Positions 35,894 through 47,460 of a stretch of DNA of 64,000 nt are shown here, piece by piece. The translations under genes and the position numbers were made by a program. Within the stretch, counting starts at the first letter, position 1; every line of letters begins with the position of its first letter. Below the pieces are notes generated by a model that saw only the letters and a program-made list of their open reading frames with translations, ran no database searches and was not told the DNA's origin. Source of the DNA: Imbricaverruca yamaguchii (Eukaryota > Arthropoda > Thecostraca > Neoverrucidae); assembly GCA_034440575.1 (NCBI GenBank), contig JAOTOL010001643.1, positions 3,625,501 to 3,689,500 on the forward strand, in the 5' to 3' direction.

Positions 35894-37188
35894 ATGTCCA
35901 TGATATTAGCAACGCATTCGCATTCGCATTCAGCATCCTATTCGCATACTCTCCGAATTCGTTCATTTTTTCAGGACATGATCTTCGTCACTTGCAAAAG
36001 TAAGGCGAACGACGATTCTTCAGTAGGACGAGCGGTTCGACCTCCAGAGGTCCAGAGAGGTCACTCGGGTCAAAAACGGTGTACCGTATAAAATTCGAAG
36101 TATTTCACTTAGCCGAATGATTCCAACACCTAGATGTCCGCTGTCCATCAAAGTGGCAGCACATCAAATTACGTAAACTTCAATGACACGGTTTGACCTC
36201 AGGTCACCGAAATTGGTTTTACTTATGTACTATATCTATTTGCGGGGTACCGAATTAAATCATGGTGACTCATTGCAAATGCCTGGTTTTTGCAGGTCAT
36301 AGTCTACATAGCACGTACATAGAGCACATGAATCAAGGTGACCCATTGTGGCCACTGATTCATCACCATTCGCCAAAAATGCCCCAAAAATGGCACTATA
36401 CCAAATTCTTGTGTACCCGATATTTTCCGCAAAATTTTACTTGCCACGACGAAAAACACCCAGACATTGGTTATGGCCCATGGATGCAGCACATTGAAGC
36501 ATCTGACCTACAATCTCATAGTTTGACCTATATTCGCAAATTACTGTTTTGACCATGCATTATTGCCATCTACGGGGTACCTGATAATACCATCCTAAGC
36601 ACATTCATCGGATGAACATTAGCGCCAAAAAATGTCCAATCCGACAAGAAAGCAGCACATCCAAGCATGTCACCTTCAAGCTCACCATCTGACCTCAGGT
36701 CAACTAAGATTTTAACATTACACCCTATGGGAATATCACGGTGTACCGAATAAAACTTTCATGAATACATTTATCGGATGGATATTAGCGTCGAATAATC
36801 GCACAACAAGCAAGGACGCAGCACATCCGAGCATGTGCCCATCAGTGCAAGCGTTTGACCTCAGGTCAGGTTTTATGAAATTCAGAAAAAGAAAGTGGTC
36901 CACTTGGGTACCGTATGTGGGCCAAACAAAGCACGCAAAATAGACTATTTCAACACTGATGCATGCACTAGCAACATAAGAAGCAGCCCACTGCGTGACC
37001 TGACCCCAATCGATGACGCATTTCATCAGGTAGCACTAGCGTCCTATTCAACAACGCATTCAGAAACCAATTAACCAATGTTCTCCGATTCGTGTAAAAA
37101 TTTGACACAACCTTCGCAGACATACCCGTACATGCATCCCGGAACCATTTTCTGCTACGACGAACCGTTTTGCCTTCAGAGGCGAAAA
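35894..37188. repeat. Left long inverted-repeat arm
   Basis: Pairs with about 39,162-40,466 read on the other strand. The inner part, around GCTTTGTTTGGCCCACATAC in complement, is the segment that has also been tandemly copied in the interior. Confidence 0.85.
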
Positions 37189-37189
37189 G

Positions 37190-37440
37190 CTCGCTGCCGC
37201 CTGCTGCATACTTTTGTGCATGACTGCCACTTCTGCTGCAAGCTGAGCCTGTCGTACGAGGAGACGGTGGCCTACACACAGAACATGATCGACGTTTTGG
37301 TCACTGCCGTCACGGCGGCGCTCGTCGAGTGGCTGCACAAGTTCGCACATCGCTGGCACCGGTGGAGGATCACCGTTGGCCGGCTGCGTAAAGTGCCGGC
37401 TGATACGCAATGGGGGGGCGGGGGCAGTCAGAGAGTTTAG
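37190..37440 (+). pseudogene. Exon-like GC-rich segment inside the element, possibly captured from a host gene
   Basis: Unlike the A+T-rich arms, this stretch has a strong C/G preference at third codon positions in one plus frame, reading SLSYEETVAYTQNMIDVLVT, then ALVEWLHKFAHRWHRW and RITVGRLRKV, to a stop at 37,438. The sequence CTTCTGCTGCAAG just before LSLSYEE resembles a splice acceptor. It looks like a piece of a real protein with an amphipathic helix. I do not recognise the family. Gene fragments trapped between long terminal repeats are known for Pack-MULE elements. Not expected to be functional as it stands. Confidence 0.4.
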
Positions 37441-37946
37441 GCCAACCCCAGGTCGCCTGCCACGCCGACTTCCATGTGATATGTCCAATTGTTCGGTGCC
37501 TGTTCCAGTCACGTTGTGATTATGCTTGTAAAGTGTATGCATGTAAATACAGGTGTTGTAGAAACGCTGCGTCGACAATTTTTGGTGGCTGAAAAGAGTG
37601 CGAGATGGTGAATGTTGCCGTCAAAATGATGCATCCGCTGCTTGCGGCAAATGCTGTCTGTATCCGCACGGAGGCTGTGCAATGTACAGAACACTAATTG
37701 AGTTTCGGATTCTCGGCCGCCGAGATTTTCCGCTTGTATGTCGTCGAGATCCTGTCCATTGTCCGCTTTGACCGTCCGGGAATGCGAGTCCGGCCAATGA
37801 TCATGGGCTTCAATTAGCTGAGGTAAGGACATCATTCATTTTAGTTGACCTTTAATCGAAAGGAGAGCGCACGGGGGACGCGGCCGATCATCATCAGCAT
37901 CATGCACGCGATCGCAGCGCCAGTCTCCAGACGCAAACTTTCGGGA

Positions 37947-39213
37947 TGCGTGTACGTATGTCTGCGAAGGTTGTGTCAAATTTTCACACGAATCTGAGAA
38001 CATTGGTTAATTGGTTTCTGAATGCGTTGTTGAATAGGACGCTAGTTGTACCTGATGAAATGCGTCATCGATAGGGGTCAGGTCACGCAGTGTGCTGCTT
38101 CTTATGTTGCTAGTGCATGCATCAGTGTTGAGATAGTCTATTTTGAATGCTTTGTTTGGCCCACATACGGTACCCAAGTGGACCACTTTCTTTTTCTGAA
38201 TTTCATAAAACCTGACCTGAGGTCAAACGCTTGCACTGACGAACACATGCTCGGATGTGCTGCATCCTTGCTCGGTGGACAATTATTCGACGCTAATATC
38301 CATCCGATAAATGTATTCATGAAAGTTTTATTCGGTACACCGTGATATTCCCATAGGGTGTAGTGTTAAAATCTTCGTTGACCTGAGGTCAAATGGTGGC
38401 TTCGAGTGACCAGTTGAATTGGTGTGCTGCATGCCACCGTGATAGCGGTTGCACAAGCGTTTTAATGATCCCAATAAGTGAATTATCAGGGAGGTTATGC
38501 GGTACCCCAGATTTGACCTCGCTGACCTTTTCGCCTCTGAAGGCAAAACGGTTCGTCGTAGCAGAAAATGGTTCAGGGATGCATGTACGGGTGTGTCTGC
38601 GAAGGTTGTGTCAAATTTCCACACGAATCGGAGAACATTGGTGAATGTGTTTCTGAATGCGTTGTTGAATAGGACGCTAGTTGTACCTGATTAAATGCGT
38701 CATCGATAGAGGTCAGGTCACGCAGTGTGCTGCTTCTTATGTTGCTAGTGCATGCATCAGTGTTGAGATAGTCCACATTGAATGCTTTGCTTGGCCCACA
38801 TACGGTACCCAAGTGGACCACTTTCTTTTTCTGAATTTCATAAAACCTGACCTGAGGTCAAACGCTTGCACTGACGAATACATGCTCGGATGTGCTGCAT
38901 CCTTGCTCGGTGGACGATTATTCGACGCTAATATCCATCCGATAAATGTATTTATGAAAGTTGTATTCGGTACACCGTGATATTCCCATAGGGTGTAATG
39001 TTAAAATCTTCGTTGACCTGAGGTCAAATGGTGGGTTCGAGTGACCAGTTGACTTGGTGTGCTGCATGCCACCGTGATAGCGGTTGCATAAACGTTTTAA
39101 TGATTCCAATAAGTGAATTATCAGGGAAGTTATGCGGTACCCCAGATTTGACCTCGCTGACCTTTTCGCCTCTGAAGGCAAAACGGTTTGTCGTAGCAGA
39201 AAATGGTTCCGGG
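37947..39213. repeat. Two tandem ~634-bp copies of inner arm sequence
   Basis: The landmark TGCGAAGGTTGTGTCAAAT recurs near 37,965, 38,598 and 39,233, about 634 bp apart. Each copy includes the GACCTGAGGTCA palindromes, and the two interior copies are nearly identical. The third leads into the right arm. Confidence 0.88.
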
Positions 39214-40466
39214 ATGCATGTACGGGTGTGGTTGCGAAGGTTGTGTCAAATGTTCAGACGAATTGGAGAATATTGTGAATTTGTTTCTGAATGCGTTGTT
39301 GAATAGGACGCTAGTGCTACCTGATGAAATGCGTCATCGATTGGGGTCAGGTCACGCAGTGGGCTGCTTCTTATGTTGCTAGTGCATGCATCAGTGTTGA
39401 GATAGTCTATTTTGCGTGCTTTGTTTGGCCCACATACGGTACCCAAGTGGACCACTTTCTGTTTCTGAATTTCATAAAACCTGACCTGAGGTCAAACGCT
39501 TGCAGTGATGGGCACATGCTCGGATGTGCTGCGTCCTTGCTTGTTGTGCGATTATTCGACGCTAATATCCATCCGATAAATGTATTCATGAAAGTTTTAC
39601 TCGGTACACCGTGATATTCCCATAGGGAATATCACATCCCATGTTAAAATCTGAGTTGACCTGAGGTCAGATGGTGAGCTTGAAGGTGACATGCTTGGAT
39701 GTGCTGCTTTCTTGTCGGATTGGACATTTTTTTGCGCTAATGTTCATCCGATGAATGTGCTTAGGATGGTATTATCAGGTACCCCGTAGATGGCAATAAT
39801 GCATGGTCAAAACAGTAATTTGCGAATATAGGTCAAACTATGAGATTGTAGGTCAGATGCTTCAATGTGCTGCATCCATGGGCCATAACCAATGTCTGGG
39901 TGTTTTTTCGTCGTGGCAAGTAAAATTTTGCGGAAAATATCGGGTACACAAGAATTTGGTATAGTGCCATTTTTGGGGCATTTTTGGCGAATGGTGATGA
40001 ATCAGTGGCCACAATGGGTCACCTTGATTCATGTGCTCTATGTACGTGCTATGTAGACTATGACCTGCAAAAACCAGGCATTTGCAATGAGTCACCATGA
40101 TTTTATTCGGTACCCCGCAAATAGATATAGTACATAAGCAAAACCAATTTCGGTGACCTGAGGTCAAACCGTGTCATTGAAGTTTACGTAATTTGATGTG
40201 CCGCCACTTTGATGGACAGCGGACATCTAGGTGTTGGAATCATTCGGCTAAGTGAAATACTTCGAATTTTATACGGTACACCGTTTTTGACCCGAGTGAC
40301 CTCTCTGGACCTCTGGAGGTCGAACCGCTCGTCCTACTGAAGAATCGTCGTTCGCCTTACTTTTGCAAGTGACGAAGATCATATCCTGAAAAAATGAACG
40401 AATTCGGAGAGTATGCGAATAGGATGCTGAATGTGAATGCGAATGCGTTGCTAATATCATGGACAT
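39162..40466. repeat. Right long inverted-repeat arm
   Basis: Inverted counterpart of 35,894-37,188, ending GCTAATATCATGGACAT directly before the duplicated AAAATGTCC. Confidence 0.85.
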
Positions 40467-40475
40467 AAAATGTCC
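40467..40475. repeat. Right target-site duplication
   Basis: AAAATGTCC, identical to 35,885-35,893. Confidence 0.8.
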
Positions 40476-41429
40476 ATGATAATGTACTCCGGAAGAAGTC
40501 GGTATGCACTCCGACTCCCAACCAGGAAAATAAGTTTCACACTCTGCAAGCGACACTACATGTTTGTTTCTAACACTCACGCTAGGTCATCTCAGGTCAT
40601 TCGATTGTCATCAATTATCATGTCTCACAACTAAGGTGAGGGTAAAACTGAATCCCGAAATCATTTGGTGGGAAACAGGAGTATTCTGTATCAGATTGCA
40701 TTGTGTAGAATATACATGATAAGTGACCTGATCGGACGTCATTGACCTTTAACACATAAATTAACCCATAATGCTTACTGCATAGTATTCATCATATTCG
40801 GTGTGACAAATCACCCACTAATTTAATTTACTCCACTGAATACGGTAAACAATAAAGGAAACTAACCTGACCTCAGGTCAGTAATATTAACCCAAATTAA
40901 CATTTCAAGATGAAATTTGGGTCGCCTTGATGAAAAAATAGCATTACCCAAGTTGTGTGCTGGATTGTTGGCAACTACTCTGATTGGCGGCATTTATAAT
41001 ATTTTGGAACATCTCTCCCTTTGACCCATTCCAGGCCATTGCCCTTTGAATGCCTGACTAGAAATTTTGACAAGATAAGCAAAGCAGATAGATAATGAGC
41101 TACCGAACAACTAATGTCTTTGTGTCTACTCATTCGGCAGCTATTGGAAAACAACGAGGAGGTTCTCGAGAGCCCCCCTGGGGCATGGGCAGGGTTAATA
41201 CAAACGTACAACACATAATCCATGAAACCAATACTGCATGAATTACCGGGGTAAGTGTTTACATGTACCGCTTTACCCCCAATGCATTTTTAACCAACTA
41301 CCCCGTTATATTCGCATTATCTGGGCTATCCAATTAAGAGTAGTAAAATATGTATTAGTCATCCAATGATCATACCTTTATACTCGTTTTATATTGAATA
41401 CTTGCTAAAAGTTATTCGATTTTGTCTTC
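40476..41429. other. No gene seen
   Basis: Flank between the inverted-repeat element and the tandem array. One further TGACCTCAGGTCA palindrome occurs near 40,866. No supported gene. Confidence 0.45.
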
Positions 41430-42780
41430 TTCTTCATCGTGGTACCAGGCGATAGCCTGTGGTGAACCGTCGTGTAATATTTCAAACCGGTACATGCTAA
41501 GGTTAAACTTCAAGGTCACAGGTTACCTTGATTTACTTGATAACGACATTGAAGCGAGATCGACCTAACGCGAGGTTCGGTTGCTACTGCTTCAATTTCA
41601 ATGAAATATGCGTTATTCGACGTGGCTTGTTAAGCGGTATCAGAAAGCTAGGTATTTGAATTATATTTCGAGGGCAGAGCCCAAGGTGATTCCTCGGCCG
41701 CCTCAATTACTTTTCGTTTTCGTTCGAACCTATCGAAATCTGGCATCAAGTGATAGCCAGTGGTGAACACTCGAGTAACATTTCAAACCAGGACATGTCG
41801 GGGTTAAAGGTTTGGCTGAGTTATTCGATGATCTCGTGTTTCGACGCTATGGCTTCAATTTGCAGAAAATGGATGTCATTATACACGGATTGTTATGCGG
41901 CATCAGAAAATTGATAAGTACAAATAATTTCGACAGGTCAAAATGCAAGCTGATTTCTTCGGTCACTTCGCTTTTCTTGGTTTTCGCCTGAGCCTGCCAA
42001 GATCAACTATCAAGTGATAGCCCATAGTGAACCCTCGAATAACATTTTGAAACCTGGGTATGTCAAGGTCAAACCTCAAGGTCAAAGGCTAGCTTGACAT
42101 TTTCCGAAGTACACGCGATTCGTCCCTATATGTTCAGTTTGCCCCAAGTTGGCGTCATTCGACGTGGCTTGTGTCGTGTTATAATTTTTTAAAAAAGGAA
42201 CTACTTTGAAAGTTCATAGGTCAAGCTAACTTTTGGTCGCCTCGCATTTTCTTCTTCGCCCTAACCTACCGATATCTGATATCAAGACCGTGGTGAACAT
42301 TGAGTAACATTTCAAACCGGGACATGTCAATGTCAAACCACAAGATCGAAGGGAAACATACATTGCTTGAAGTCCTCGCGCCTTGTCCCTTTGTCTTTAA
42401 TTTGCATAAAGTGGGTGTCATTCGACGTGGCGAGAGATGCTCTAGCAAACTGTTCAAGAAATCACACAGATGTTCAAAGTCAAAGGTCGAATTCATTTTT
42501 TATTTCGCCCCGCGTTTCTTTGTTTTCTCCAAAAGCTACCCATGTGTGGAATGAAGAGATAGCCCGTGGGCATCCATCGAGTACCATTTCAGCCCAGGAC
42601 ATGCCAGGTAAAGCCTCAAGGTCAAATGCTAGCTTTAATTGTACAAAGTCCTCACGTTTCGTCGCTACGGTTTGAATTTGCGTTATGTGGGTCTCGACGT
42701 GGCTTCCCGTACGGTATCAGAATGCTAAGATATCGCAATCATTTCGAAAGTGTGAAGGTCCGGTGTGCGTGCAATGATTG
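41430..42780 (+). repeat. Tandem ~265-300-bp units, plus orientation
   Basis: About five units marked by ATCAAGTGATAGCC-like sequence near 41,451, 41,752, 42,016, 42,286 and 42,557. They share TAACATTTCAAACC, GACATGTCAAGGTCAAAC and CATTCGACGTGGCTTGT. The unit is the reverse complement of that at 30,990-31,930. Copies are diverged, so the array is old. Open frames inside are not conserved between units. Confidence 0.75.
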
Positions 42781-43375
42781 AGCGTAATATGAAAAGGAGG
42801 ATCAAATACATTATTGCTTGTAGCCGTTGTGAAAGCAGGTACTCATATCCTGTATGGGTAGGAGCTCCCCAATAATTCCGCCATAACCTGCACTCTCATC
42901 GTTGGTTCTTGATTTGCACTGCCACATTGCTCTTCTGGACATATAAAACATATATCGTTTTCAAATTGTCTGCTTTCCTCTTTTGGTCTAACGGAAGTTG
43001 TCAAATTTACAAGGGAAGACACAGGTGAAAGCGTACGATTTTATAACTTACCCATGTTCATGACCGCGAGAGAGCAATGTGGTAATCAGAGATGGATTCA
43101 GGAATTGCCATGGGAGGGGGGGGGGAGGGGCACTTGTCCGAAAGGGCGCCATTTCTTTGAAGCGGCATGACTGCAAAAGCCTCTGGCTGAAAAATTTGAG
43201 GGGCGGGTTACACCCTGCCCTTCCAGAAGGGACACCTTTCCTTCTAAGGGGTGCCTTTTCTTTCACAGGGTTGCCTCTGGCTGGAAAATTCGAGCGGGTA
43301 GACTGGAACCTTTTTAGATGAGCTCCTTTTCCTGGCTGGAGGGACGCCGTATTCCATGTAAGGGGCACATGCCCT
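42781..43375. other. No gene; G-run and imperfect repeats
   Basis: Contains a G run near 43,113-43,126 and short imperfect repeats (CTCTGGCTGAAAAATTTGAG, CTCTGGCTGGAAAATTCGAG) that also resemble sequence at 60,470-60,670. Confidence 0.5.
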
Positions 43376-43379
43376 CAGC

Positions 43380-44130
43380 GCCACCCCCCAGACGTGTGGG
43401 CCCCGGTGTGACCTGTCGAATCTCTCTAGATTTTCAGGGGGCCCGGGCGCGACTCTTTGGTGCCCCGACGCTCAGCGTGATTTTTATGGTCCCCGGTCCA
43501 GCCTTCTGGTGCCCCGTCGTGATTTTCTGGAACACCGGCACGATTTTTTTGCGCTCCCAGCGTTATTTTCATGGGGCCAGGCGCGACCACTTGAGGATCC
43601 CGTCGTGATTTTCACGGGCCCCAGTCAGACTTTTCGGGAGCCCCAGCGCGATTTTTAGGTGCCCGGCCCGACCTTTTGGTGGCCCGGTGTCGTCTTCAAA
43701 GGCCTAGCAAGATGTCTTGACCCCCAGAGTGATTTCCAGGTGTCCATCCGACTTGTTGATAGCCCCAGCGTGATTTTCTGTAGCTCCACTCGGGCCCATT
43801 AGGGCCCTAGTGTTATGTTTATGTGCCCGGCTTGAGTTCTTTTTTAACCCAGCGGTATTTTTAGGAGGCCCTGGTCCAACTAATTTGGAACGCCCAGCAT
43901 CATATTTAGAGGCCCCAGAATCTTTTTGGAGCACCCAATGTTATTTCCAGGGGTCTCGATATGATTTTGTAGGCCCTAGTCTCATTTTCTAGGGCCCCTG
44001 CGCGACTTTTTGGTGCCTCCATGGTGATTTTGAGTGGCCCCGGTGCGATCTTGGTGGGACCAAGCCGTATTTTTAGGGAGCCTGGTGCAATTTTTCGAAC
44101 TCCAGTGCGATTCTTGGGGCCCCGCAACTT
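43380..44130. repeat. Degenerate ~35-bp G/C-run repeat
   Basis: Recurrent phrases such as GGGGCCCCGG, GTGATTTTC and GCGCGACTTTTTGGTGCC follow one another every 30-40 bp, too diverged to be a recent satellite. Similar in style to 26,940-27,900 and 63,790-64,000. Confidence 0.65.
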
Positions 44131-44474
44131 GTCAGGTTGGGGTGAGAGCAACTGTCCGCTTCCCCACCCCCACCCCTTCGGTACGCCATTGCTCTTGAGT
44201 CATTAGTCGTGATGATATCTAGCCAGCTACTGCTGTTGTCTTGGATCATCTGCTAACGGACTGCTGTTGCCATCTATTGACCATAAATGTAAAGAGAGAT
44301 TCCGAGCTATTGCGCGATATCACGCAACATTATTGTAATTTTTTGTGAAAAGTAACGAAAACTTCGGGAGGTTATGACAAGTTACAAAGACAGGGGTCAG
44401 AAATGTGGCATATGAGCCGTATTTGGTGAGTCTAGAAGTTTCGGTTTCATGCTACAGATATCTTCGGTAAGAAA

Positions 44475-44760
44475 GTGGAAGATGAAAGGGACAGGAGGAG
44501 CTTCAGCGCACTCCGCCGTCTCAAAACGTGGCTGAGGAACATCAACGCGGAAGAGCCTGAGCAGTATGACTGTGTTCTACGTGCATTGCGGCATATGCCT
44601 ACGAGAAGCAGACCGTGCTTCGTGCTTCAGAACTTACCACCTGATCGAATTCAAGAAGTACGCCACAATTTTAGGTACATATTTAACCCATTCCTCATGC
44701 GCTGGAGTTCAGAGTCCCAAGTATGTAAAGACATTTCTTCAATGTGGAACCACCTATAAA
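44475..44760 (+). pseudogene. Probable hAT-family transposase C-terminal remnant
   Basis: The frame from 44,475 contains RRSFSALRRLKTWLRN, which matches the RSFSALRRLKTWLR-type start of the hAT dimerisation domain. Downstream the match appears to shift into another frame (MTVFYVHCGICLREADR at 44,566, where hAT proteins have an LLHVH-like segment), implying a frameshift. No catalytic part is seen upstream. Identification rests on one short motif, so it is moderate at best. Confidence 0.45.
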
Positions 44761-46065
44761 AATTTGGCAGCTCGCATGATGATGCATTATTAACTTCCGT
44801 GTTACGAACATGGCGCATCTCCAGGTGGTGGATGAGGCCTTGGCGGTGGAGTTGAACCCAAGATAGTTGAACCAAGATAACTGAGTTGAACTGGATGTAG
44901 GGTTTCTTCTGCGTAAGTGTGAGCAATGCTTTCACCTATGCTGACATGATCCCCAGCACATTTTAAATATGGAAATAATTGTGTCTAAAACTCCTTCATA
45001 ACTTAATCCTGTTTGACACGTTCTGGGATCCGGTTGCGCTTCAAAAACTTAATGTTTTCAGTGGTGGGATGCTCCGTACGAAGTTTGAAAGAGATCATGG
45101 GACAGTAGGGAACTATTATTTTTTAAGAGCATATTAATGCATCCGACTGCGGGCTATTGCAGGTCTCACAAGAGTTGAGTTAGAACTACCACTAGCTATT
45201 TCAGTCACAAAGCTTGGGTTTCATAAAGAAAGATATGAAAATCAGTGCAACTATGACAAGGGCCCTTCTTGGTTGCACTCTGTACACTCAACCAGTTGCC
45301 CACAAAATCTGTCAATCAGCCCTCCCTGGAATACTGAAAAGCAAGCCCTCTATTCTTATAATGATTGTCTATGCTGTTTTTAAAGATGTTCAATGTGCTG
45401 CTACTGACAATGGTTTCACGTGGATAGTTGAATTGTGTCTGTGAAGCATATGTCGCTGCAGTGTCCTGAATTTGTAAAATTTTGCTGGAAATGCACACTT
45501 AGTTAATAACACATGTTTTGAAATTATTTATTTTTACATAGTATCTGCAAATTTAGTTCAGATTATGAGTGAGCTTTTCTGTCTTTAAGTGCACCCAATG
45601 CTCAATAGGCTCTGACAGCACCCAGTATATGTAAGGTGATGCTAGATAAAAGGTATGTTTCATTAGGCTTTTGGTAACTAGTTTAAGATGTTTGTGATCT
45701 CTTGAATTTTTAGTTCAGTACAATGTTCAAGAGTAATGTTTAAAATAAAAAAGAAATGTAACATAACATGACCTAACTCTTCATTCAAGCTCTGGTTGGC
45801 ATTCAGTGCAGATGTGTATCAGACAGTCTGCCGCCAGGCGTTGAGGAGGAAACACGTGTTTGGTGGGGCTACTACATACGAGCTAAGTGTTGCGGAAAAG
45901 GACGGTGTACTGGGATAAATTGTGTATAGATATTTAGCGGTTGCTTCTGAGCGTATATTTCAACAGTTTTTATCAAATAAGTATTTTTGACCAGCAAATT
46001 AGGCTATATTAACCCAGGGAGGCTGCCCAGCGCCATTTTGTTAAGTTCTAAGGGTGTTGGCTGTG
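44761..46065. other. No recognised gene
   Basis: Unique A+T-rich sequence between the transposase remnant and the LINE. No coding exon is supported. Confidence 0.45.
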
Positions 46066-46070
46066 TCATT

Positions 46071-46390
46071 TTGGTGTTTAAGTTTAAGATAGATTTTAAG
46101 ACTAAGATAGTAGGCATAGCATTACACTAGGTATATCTTCATATCCTAGTGTAACTGCAGGATTGTTGGGTGTTGTGGATGGGTACTACAGTGTTTGATT
46201 CAGTGGTGTATATTTGTGTGGTGTGAGCTCTGTAGTGTGTAATTCTAGAGTGTATAATTCTATAGTGTAGGCTTCTGTAGTGAATAAGTTTGTGTCAAAT
46301 TGGTGTGTAAGTTTAAGATAGATTTTAGGACTAAAATAGTGGGCATAAATTACAGTAGGTATCTTCATATCTAGTGTAATTATACGGGAT
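46071..46390 (+). repeat. Direct repeat in the LINE 5' region
   Basis: TTTAAGATAGATTTTA, GACTAA, ATAGT and GGCAT, then GTATCTTCATAT and CTAGTGTAA, occur twice about 230 bp apart. Repeated 5' units often act as promoter modules in LINEs; that role is inferred. Confidence 0.7.
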
Positions 46391-46528
46391 TATAGTGTAT
46401 TGTAGATACTTATAGGCTATATTACTGTATTACTGTAGATATATTACAGTAGATACTTGTAGGCTTACAAGCTTACAGTAACTAGACTTAGTACTAAGAG
46501 TAGAAAGAAAAAAAAAACAACAACAAAA

Positions 46529-47404
46529 ATGGAAGGAGACTGTGGGAATTGTAAGTGTGTGGGAATCATTGGGGACTTGAGTAAGAGGTTAGATATGTTA
46601 ACGGGGGAGGTGGAGCGCTTGAAGTGTTTGGTGGCGGGACCCATCATGGGAGGTGCCAGCCAGGCAACTCGGGTGCCCGAGCGGAGGACTGATGGGAGTT
46701 TGGATGGCTTGGTCCGGGATGGTGGCAGTTGGAAGGTGGCAAGGCGCCATAGCACCCGACTGGCGCTAAGGAAGGTGGACATGGGCGTCCCAATTAAAAA
46801 TAGGTTTGATGCACTGGAGGAGAGGGAAGGTAATGATGAGAGGGACGGAGGTGGGGATGACCAGATGGCTGAAGATAGAGATGGAGAGAGAGAGGTTTTA
46901 GTCATAGGGGATTCCAGGGTTTGGTACATGGATCGAAACATTTTGTAGCAAGAACCCCAGCAGACGGATGCGTGTTTGCTACCCGGGAGCGCAGGTGAAA
47001 GATGTTAGGGATAGGCTGGAGGGAGTAATGAGGGGAAGTGGAGAGGGTGCAACGGTAATTGTGCAGGTTGGAGTTAACGATGTAGGAAAAATAATACAGA
47101 GGAAACAATGAAAGCCTATAGGGCTTTGATAGGTAGTTTAGCAGGAAGTAGGAAAAGAGGAGTGGTGACATCCATCCTCCCTATGGTCCATGCAAGCATG
47201 GAGTGGTATTCGAGGGCCATTGGGCTCAATACCAGGGTGGCCAACATTTGTAAGGAGCTTGGGGTGCAGTTCTTGGATTTGTGGGGGGAGTTTTGGGGGA
47301 GGATGGAGATGTTTGCTTTAGATGGATTACATCTGAGCAAGAGAGGAGTGGAATTGCTCAGCAATAGGTATGAGGAGGCTCTCAACAGGAAACAGGGAAA
47401 CTAG
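46529..47404 (+). pseudogene. LINE ORF1, esterase (SGNH)-type accessory protein, frameshifted
   Basis: CR1-group ORF1 proteins can carry an SGNH/GDSL-like esterase fold of unclear role in transposition. Residues 1-139 run in frame from ATG 46,529 and include an N-terminal heptad-like stretch (LSKRLDMLTGEVERL, possible coiled coil) and the first block VIGDSRVWY. The frame then hits TAG at 46,946. The next block, QVGVNDVG (47,070-47,087), is in another frame. The original frame resumes from about 47,108 with GDS-family block five, DGLHLSKRG (47,321-47,347), to TAG at 47,402. Two small deletions, near 46,946 and near 47,088, explain the breaks. All three catalytic blocks (Ser, Gly/Asn, Asp-x-x-His) are recognisable. 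Confidence 0.82.
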
Positions 47405-47460
47405 GCAGGACATGGGGGGATGTAGCTGATAAAGAGAGAAGCATAGCAAGCAATGGAAAG

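Larger units (their letters stand above)
35894..40466. mobile_element. Long-inverted-repeat transposable element (Foldback/Mutator-like), non-autonomous
   Basis: A 4,573-bp element whose ends are ATGTCCATGATATTAGC and its reverse complement. The left arm (35,894 to about 37,188) and right arm (about 39,162 to 40,466) are about 1.3 kb each and highly similar in inverted orientation. Both arms carry the same landmarks, including an AACGCATTCGCATTC run and repeated TGACCT-N-AGGTCA palindromes. The flanks carry a perfect 9-bp duplication. Between the arms lie a unique GC-rich segment (37,190-37,900) and two extra tandem copies of the inner arm. A 9-bp duplication with very long arms fits Foldback or Mutator-type elements. 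No transposase frame is present, so it would depend on an enzyme from elsewhere. Confidence 0.85.

Noticed and set aside
36736..39614. Four similar ~96-residue frames (KCVIDWGQVTQ...) suggesting a gene family
   Set aside because: They are copies of one stretch of the inverted-repeat element's arm. Coding bias is absent and the frames follow the repeat.
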